Source: a virus. Taken from it: a stretch of 24,467 nt of DNA. Position numbers and translations under genes: made by a program. Shown here piece after piece: positions 20,105-24,467 of this stretch. Where the stretch lies: positions 1 through 24,467 of the IMG/VR virus record IMGVR_UViG_3300048925_000653. The stretch is one strand, 5' to 3'. Under the pieces are notes generated by a model that was not told the DNA's origin, searched no databases, and saw only the letters and a program-made list of their open reading frames with translations. How positions within the stretch are numbered: the stretch's first letter is position 1; each line of letters opens with the position of its first letter.

Positions 20105-21254
20105 CGGTACCAAGATCGAATGGACCGACGCGACGTGGAACGTGATCACGGGCTGCTCTGTCCTCTCGCCCGGCTGCAAGCATTGCTATGCGATGAAGCT
20201 GGCAGGCACGCGGCTGCGCAATCACCCCAGCCGTGCGGGGCTCACGGTCGAGACGAAGACCGGACCGGTCTGGAACGGTGAGGTTCGCTTCAATGACGGC
20301 CGGTTCGGGACGCCCGATTGGCTGAGACAGCCGCTGCATTGGGCGAAGCCGCGCATGATCTTCGTCTGCGCCCACGCCGATCTCTTTCACGATGGCGTCG
20401 ACGAGACATGGCTTGACCAGATCTTCGCCGTCATGGCGCTCGCTCGCCATCACACCTTTCAGGTGCTGACCAAGCGCGCTGACGCGATGCACGACTATCT
20501 GTCCGACCCGATAATGCCGCAAAGGGTGTCTGCCCTGCTCGACGGGCTGAAGCCCAGCAGCTTGTGGAACGGCAACGTCCATCAGGCGGGTGTCGATTTG
20601 GCCGCTTGGCCGCTCAAGAATGTCTGGCTTGGCGTGTCGGTCGAGGATCAGCAGCGGGCAAACGAGCGCATCCCGGCTCTATTAGCCACGCCGGCCGCTG
20701 TTCGCTGGGTTTCGTGCGAACCTCTTCTAGGGCCGGTCGATCTAAGGTCAATCAAGGCGCCCGGCGAGAAAGACGAAACCGACGGTCTCGACTGGCGCTT
20801 CGACGCTTTGGAAGTCGGCGATTACTACTGGTTTGACGGGGAAGGCGGCCAGCCGGGCGACTGCGGAGATGGCCCCTACAGGGATCATCGGATCGATTGG
20901 GTTGTAGCAGGTGGCGAGAACGGTCCGCGCCCGATGCATCCGGATTGGGCGCGAGCGCTGCGCGACCAGTGCGCTTCCGCGACGTTGCACGGCGATGATG
21001 CACCGGTGCCCTTCCTGTTCAAGCAGTGGGGTGAATGGGAGACGGGCCTGGATCGAGAGCGCGACGACCCTGATTGGCGGGCCGACTACACGAACGACTA
21101 TGTCGATCATGGCAAATCGCGCTGGCTGAACTTGGCAGGCGGCAGCGGTTTCCATGGCGAGCGCTTCCATGTGATGCGCCGCGTCGGCAAGAAGGCCGCA
21201 GGCCGACTGCTTGACGGTGTCATTCACGACGGCTTCCCGGAGACAAACCGGTGA
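20097..21254 (+). CDS. DUF5131 (phage Gp37/Gp68) protein with radical-SAM-like Cys cluster
   Basis: 385 residues from ATG 20097, which has GGAGGG upstream. [33 protein letters not shown] (1-33) is the Gp37/Gp68 signature: 'IEWTD.TWN...GC....PGC..CYA'. The Cys residues follow C-x6-C-x2-C, like a radical-SAM [4Fe-4S] site. Also [77 protein letters not shown], and [36 protein letters not shown], as in this family. The reaction is not established. It is the largest gene of the operon driven by the O3/O4 promoter. Stop overlaps the next GTG start. Confidence 0.88.
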   Translation: [385 protein letters not shown]

Positions 21255-21667
21255 ACGCCGCACTCGCATATAGCGTAGCCACCAAACCCGTCCCGTCGGA
21301 CGAACACCGCTCGGCCATGCTCGCCTCAGTTAACTCTGAGGAGCGAATCAATGCCCGACCCGATGTCCCGACGCTTTCAGGCAGGCCAGCGCGATCTGAT
21401 GAAGGCGCGACCGAACTGCGAGATTCCTACGGCAATCTCTGGTTCCGCAACTTCGGCTTCGCGCCGATCTTCACGCCCAGCTTTGAAGGCGAAGAGTGCC
21501 CAACCGGAATGATCCATGAGGATCGGAAGGAAGATGCGCGCGTGTTCGTCCGCCTGCGCTGCGGCAAGCGCCCCGACTATGACTGGCCCGTCATCGGCCG
21601 CCCGCTCACCACGCGCTGGACGCTGGAGGGCGAAACTCACGACATCACCCATTGGCGGCCGGCATGA
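21251..21667 (+). CDS. Unknown phage protein (138 aa), GTG start
   Basis: The GTG at 21251 overlaps the stop of the DUF5131 gene. The C-terminal 80 residues (TELRDSYGNLWFRNFGFAPIFTPSFEGEECPTGMIHEDRKEDARVFVRLRCGKRPDYDWPVIGRPLTTRWTLEGETHDITHWRP) look like a genuine, Trp/Pro-rich folded domain; the N-terminal 55 are less convincing. Within this gene is an ATG (21351) in another frame with a strong GAGGAG site; that frame looks coding for about 25 codons (MPDPMSRRFQAGQRDLMKAR) then fails. A past frameshift or a nested start is possible. Family unknown. Confidence 0.6.
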   Translation: MNAALAYSVATKPVPSDEHRSAMLASVNSEERINARPDVPTLSGRPARSDEGATELRDSYGNLWFRNFGFAPIFTPSFEGEECPTGMIHEDRKEDARVFVRLRCGKRPDYDWPVIGRPLTTRWTLEGETHDITHWRPA

Positions 21668-21693
21668 CCCAGCCGCGAGCATCAGGAGCCCCC

Positions 21694-22143
21694 ATGCGCG
21701 AGAGAATTAGCCGCGACGAGCGAACCGCCATCTTCCGGGTCGCCGACCATGTGCGCATGCTGATCAAGGAACAGAAGCCATTCATCACGGCAGAGGTGAC
21801 GGCGGCCACAGGCACTGACACGCGCAGCCTCGCGAACATCATGATTGTGCTGCGGCGGCGCGGTGCGCTGACCTATCGCTTCGTCACCGTCAACGGCGCC
21901 CAGATCCGCCTCGTCACGATCGACAAGTTGGGCACCACGCCCCTTGCGACCGGGCGAGTGATGAGCAAGCTGAACATGACGGACGACGAGATCATGGCCC
22001 TGCGCATCGCGCGGGAGAATGAGCATGCCCAGCACCGCCGCTACTGGCTCGAACGCGAGCGTGAACCCCGCCCCCGCGCCCAGCCGCGCCGGATCTTTAT
22101 GGACAAGGCCACCGAGCTGGCGCTTCAGGGGCTATCCGCATGA
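21694..22143 (+). CDS. Putative winged-helix DNA-binding protein (149 aa)
   Basis: ATG 21694 has AGGAG at good spacing (an in-frame ATG at 21664, overlapping the previous stop, is an alternative). Residues about 5-75 (SRDERTAIFRVADHVRMLIKEQKPFITAEVTAATGTDTRSLANIMIVLRRRGALTYRFVTVNGAQIRLVTID) read as a winged-helix: helix, short helix-turn, recognition helix (RSLANIMIVLRRRGAL) and wing. The C-terminal part is basic and helical. It is near the integrase, so an excision or operon regulator role is possible but not shown. Confidence 0.6.
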   Translation: MRERISRDERTAIFRVADHVRMLIKEQKPFITAEVTAATGTDTRSLANIMIVLRRRGALTYRFVTVNGAQIRLVTIDKLGTTPLATGRVMSKLNMTDDEIMALRIARENEHAQHRRYWLEREREPRPRAQPRRIFMDKATELALQGLSA

Positions 22144-22658
22144 CGGGAATAGGCGACATCGCCCGCAAATATCGCCGCGCTCTGCGCAACAACACCGGGG
22201 CGACCTTCACGCTCGATCAGCTCCGCGCCATGGTGGAATGCGGCGTGCTTGATCGGCTTGCCGCCGTCGAAACTGAGGAATTGAAGGCGTCATGGCCCGC
22301 GAAGACAGCCCCTATATCGTCGGAGACTTCTGGCTCGACAAACGTCGGGACGGCAAGTCCCCGGAGATCTGGCAGATTGCCCACTATGAGCCCGGCACTC
22401 GACAGGTCCGCTATAGCAGCACTCGTCAGCGGAGCTTTGCGGCCGCGCGCGCGTCTATACCCGCCCACTTCAGCGAGGCCCGATCAAAGCAGAAGCAACC
22501 TGCTTCGGAGGCAAAGATCATCCCCCTGCTCTTCACCTATTGGAAGGAGCATGGGAGCAAAGCCGTCGCGCCGGATCAAATCGCCAGCAGCATCCGCTGC
22601 TTCATGGGATTCCTGTTCCAGGACGAAGCAGGCATCAACGCAGTCGTCGACGACTTGA
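22140..22658 (+). CDS. Small protein ahead of integrase (Xis-like position); end uncertain
   Basis: ATG 22140 overlaps the previous stop (ATGA). The first about 50 codons (MTGIGDIARKYRRALRNNTGATFTLDQLRAMVECGVLDRLAAVETEELK) look like a genuine helical DNA-binding-like protein. Beyond about 22290 the frame runs on for 120 more codons inside the integrase gene in another frame, with Ser/Arg/Pro-rich composition that looks like an antiphase shadow. Either it really overlaps or its stop was lost by a small indel near 22285, where TGA lies in another frame. It could be an excisionase or directionality factor by position. Confidence 0.45.
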   Translation: MTGIGDIARKYRRALRNNTGATFTLDQLRAMVECGVLDRLAAVETEELKASWPAKTAPISSETSGSTNVGTASPRRSGRLPTMSPALDRSAIAALVSGALRPRARLYPPTSARPDQSRSNLLRRQRSSPCSSPIGRSMGAKPSRRIKSPAASAASWDSCSRTKQASTQSSTT

Positions 22659-23542
22659 CCCCGGCGATGGTCGAGCGCTTCAGGGAGTGGCGCATGGCGC
22701 CGCACGAATACACCGTGCCATGGGGTGGGAAGGAATATGCCCATAGCTCCAAGGGAGTGAAGGGCGAGAGCGTCCAGCGCAATCTCGACGACGTGCGCGC
22801 CGGCGTCAATCATGCCGACAACAATCGCCGTCTCGATCATGCCCCCAAGGTGCCCTCGGTGGCCAAGCGCTACCGGTCGGAGCCGCGCGACCGCGTGCTG
22901 ACGATGCAGGAGCTGGGCGCGATTGTGTGGTACACGTCTCACTTCCCGGATCTCGCGCGCTATGTCGCACTCATGCTTGGCACGGCCGTGCGTCCGGAGG
23001 CGGCGGCGGTATTCGATGCGCAGCGCCAATATGGCGGCGGGCGGCTCGTCGACCTTCACCCAGCCGATTGGGAGCGGACGGACAAGCGCAACGGCATCGT
23101 GCCCGCTATTCGCCCGCTGCGGCTCATCCTGCGTCGCTGGCAGGCAGACAGCAGCCACGAGGCATCATTGAGCCACGGCAAGGCCTGGCGCACCATGCGG
23201 CGCGTTCTGGGGCTGAGCGATGACGTCGTCTCGAAGACGATCCGTCACACGGTCGCCACCCTGCTCTATCAAGACTTGTCCGTCCCGGAGCGGCAGATCA
23301 GCGACCTGCTCGGGCATATTGTGTCGGGGGGGATGCGCCGGACGACACGGGTCTATGCGAAATACGACCCGCTCTATATGGCGGAGACTGAGCGAGCGCT
23401 GGCCACTATCTGGCATCAGGTGCGGCGGGAAGCTCGCCAATTCGGTGCTGTCCATTTGCTGTCAAAGCCTAAGCGTGGCTCCGCGAGGCAGCTAGTGAAA
23501 TCAATCCCGATGCAACCCGCGCTACCTGATCAGGATTTTTGA
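22292..23542 (+). CDS. Tyrosine recombinase / phage integrase
   Basis: This is a 416-residue protein. An N-terminal arm-binding/core-binding half (about 1-190) precedes the catalytic domain. The catalytic residues visible are Arg234 (GTAVRPEA), Lys315/Arg318 in KTIRHTVATLL (where the usual His-x-x-Arg box has Lys for His), His342 (LLGH), and a Tyr in TRVYAKYDP (Tyr355 or 358) as nucleophile. It catalyses recombination between phage and host att sites. The last about 50 residues are a basic tail. GAAGG precedes the ATG. It is last in the operon under the CI operator pair at 19.4 kb, so loss of CI would also raise integrase/excision. The att site should be just after it. Confidence 0.9.
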   Translation: MAREDSPYIVGDFWLDKRRDGKSPEIWQIAHYEPGTRQVRYSSTRQRSFAAARASIPAHFSEARSKQKQPASEAKIIPLLFTYWKEHGSKAVAPDQIASSIRCFMGFLFQDEAGINAVVDDLTPAMVERFREWRMAPHEYTVPWGGKEYAHSSKGVKGESVQRNLDDVRAGVNHADNNRRLDHAPKVPSVAKRYRSEPRDRVLTMQELGAIVWYTSHFPDLARYVALMLGTAVRPEAAAVFDAQRQYGGGRLVDLHPADWERTDKRNGIVPAIRPLRLILRRWQADSSHEASLSHGKAWRTMRRVLGLSDDVVSKTIRHTVATLLYQDLSVPERQISDLLGHIVSGGMRRTTRVYAKYDPLYMAETERALATIWHQVRREARQFGAVHLLSKPKRGSARQLVKSIPMQPALPDQDF

Positions 23543-23640
23543 CAGTTTTCCGCTCGGTGCAGCGCTACTGCCGCTGCCCCCCTTCGAGTCAACGCACGGC
23601 CAGATCTCGTCGGGGATGCCCAGCTACCTTTGAAGCTTAA

Positions 23641-23671
23641 ATGCTATGCCGCACAGATAAGTGCGGAGCAT
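23641..23671. repeat. Hairpin between integrase and the following convergent gene
   Basis: CCGCAC (23649-23654) and GTGCGG (23661-23666) around AGATAA, extended by ATGCT (23641-23645) and AGCAT (23667-23671) with a three-base bulge. It lies in the 150-base gap between the stops of converging genes, so may be a two-way terminator, or part of the att region. No clear T-run. Confidence 0.5.
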
Positions 23672-23694
23672 GAGATGATTTAAAATCGCTCAGG

Positions 23695-24237
23695 TTAGGA
23701 CTTCATCAAAGATTTAAAAATCATGAAAAAAGTATCCACGCTAAGCGCACTGTTTTTATACATGTAAAAACAGACATTGTGCAAGTAATCAAAATCATAC
23801 TCAATCGGCGTATTTTCATATGCGGCACACACACGATAAGCAATGTCGAACGCATGTATGAAGTTGTGATACGTGTTGTAGAACTCTAGCGCTTCAAAAG
23901 CCTTACCCTCGTCATGGAGGTGAATCAGCGCAACACCGTTACCTATTTCATGATCATCATAGGCAGGAGCAATCGAAGTTATGATTTTGCTGCCGTACAA
24001 TGCATGCAACAACGAACCAGACCGCTTATAGTGGTCAGGATTCGAAGAATTTAGGAGTAGCGAATACCGCTGTATATTTTGACTATATTCTTGGAACGCA
24101 TACACCACGCGCTCGGTATCTATTTCCAGATCACACTCCATATACGGAGTGAGTGGCGTTACAGCTGATTTGTAGTTTTCTTCAACAAACGTAACAAAAT
24201 TATGCTGCTCGGAAATGGAAGTAAAAATGTCTGACAA
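23695..24237 (-). CDS. AT-rich orphan gene after the integrase (180 aa), unknown function
   Basis: This 180-residue protein is AT-rich compared with all phage and nearby genes, so recent acquisition is likely. It is acidic, aromatic-rich, helical (VVYAFQEYSQNIQRYSLLLNSSNPDHYKRSGSLLHALYGSKIITSI, DEGKAFEALEFYNTYHNFIHAFDIAYRVCAAYE), without signal or membrane spans or a motif I recognise. The TTG start is uncertain; GGGGG lies about ten bases upstream, yet a strong terminator hairpin lies only about 35 bases further on, so its promoter must be short or weak. It is convergent to the integrase, a common site for defence or cargo genes. Function is unknown. Confidence 0.6.
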   Translation of the reverse strand: MSDIFTSISEQHNFVTFVEENYKSAVTPLTPYMECDLEIDTERVVYAFQEYSQNIQRYSLLLNSSNPDHYKRSGSLLHALYGSKIITSIAPAYDDHEIGNGVALIHLHDEGKAFEALEFYNTYHNFIHAFDIAYRVCAAYENTPIEYDFDYLHNVCFYMYKNSALSVDTFFMIFKSLMKS

Positions 24238-24269
24238 CCGTTACGCCCCCAAAAAGAAATGAGGCATAA

Positions 24270-24300
24270 AAAAGGCCCCAGCCTACGGCAAGGGCCTTTT
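24270..24300. terminator. Bidirectional terminator near the right edge
   Basis: AAAAGGCCC (24270-24278) pairs with GGGCCTTTT (24292-24300) around a 13-base loop; A-runs and T-runs on both sides make it work on both strands. It would end the small ORF from the right edge. Confidence 0.8.
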
Positions 24301-24323
24301 ATAACTACGAGACATTTATATGT

Positions 24324-24467
24324 CTACTTACACGCGCTCGCGATCACCGTGAACGCTGAGAGCGTGTCGTCAAATGCACGTACTTGTGCTTTTAACTGAT
24401 TGTTCGGGTACATGCGGACGGCCTCGCGGCCGTCGCCGGTCCCGGTCTCTTTCTTCGCCGTTTGCAT
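24324..24467 (-). CDS. Short ORF at the right edge (47 aa, maybe longer)
   Basis: Reading on the bottom strand from ATG at 24467 gives 47 residues (MQTAKKETGTGDGREAVRMY, then PNNQLKAQVRAFDDTLSAFT and VIASACK) and a TAG at 24324. It is followed by a strong terminator, which supports a real gene. No upstream sequence is available, so the true start may be further right. It may be the first host gene after the prophage. No family is known to me. Confidence 0.4.
   Translation of the reverse strand: MQTAKKETGTGDGREAVRMYPNNQLKAQVRAFDDTLSAFTVIASACK

Noticed and set aside
23543-23694. tRNA gene as attachment site after integrase
   Set aside because: No T-loop consensus or acceptor stem is visible; the att core cannot be identified without the left prophage end.
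24215-24262. Short top-strand frame ending DNRYAPKKK then stop, before the bidirectional terminator, reminiscent of a tmRNA tag end
   Set aside because: The sequence does not match known alphaproteobacterial tag ends (hydrophobic Ala-Ala), and no tRNA-like part of tmRNA is seen nearby.

Overview
The window is most of an integrated, lambdoid-style temperate siphophage (HK97-type head genes) in a GC-rich alphaproteobacterium. A sphingomonad host (Sphingomonas, Sphingobium or Novosphingobium-like) is likely, judged from protein style: a phage-borne DUF2312/GapR-like protein, DUF4326 and an alphaproteobacterial-type phage integrase. This host call is inference; no host housekeeping gene is visible. 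The left end of the prophage lies outside the window. The right end must lie just after the integrase, somewhere after about 23.5 kb.

Layout, bottom strand, read right to left from the immunity region: Cro-like gene (16088), CII-like regulator (15741), then a tightly overlapping early/replication operon with many ATGA junctions: GapR-like protein, small protein, RusA-type resolvase, DUF4326 protein, small basic protein, DNA methyltransferase, replication initiator (N-terminal winged helix plus DnaA-N-like C-terminal domain), and an unknown protein in the position of a late regulator. A winged-helix protein follows, then an AT-richer insertion with two probable cargo genes: a HEPN/Abi-like protein and a two-helix membrane protein. 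Next comes a promoter/leader/terminator arrangement resembling lambda pR'-tR', then the late operon: HNH endonuclease, small terminase, large terminase, portal, ClpP-type prohead protease, major capsid protein, small structural proteins, and the start of a gp6-like head-tail connector at the left edge.

Layout, top strand: a S24-type CI repressor (16180), a membrane zinc-ribbon protein, a frameshifted nuclease, two small proteins, a region of four strong hairpins (18.2-18.95 kb), a HIRAN protein, and a second operon (19.5-23.5 kb) of small proteins, a DUF5131 (Gp37/Gp68) protein, and the tyrosine integrase. After the integrase come an AT-rich orphan gene, a bidirectional terminator and a 47-codon ORF at the right edge.

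The most informative non-coding signals are: (1) one 15-bp operator, TGCCC-N5-GGGCA, seen twice between cI and cro and twice at the promoter of the integrase-side operon, which suggests a single repressor controls both; (2) three palindromic iterons at an exact 17-bp period inside the replication initiator gene, a lambda-O-like candidate origin; (3) long perfect inverted repeats in the cII leader and in the 3' tail of the methyltransferase gene; (4) a putative antitermination-controlled leader before the late operon.
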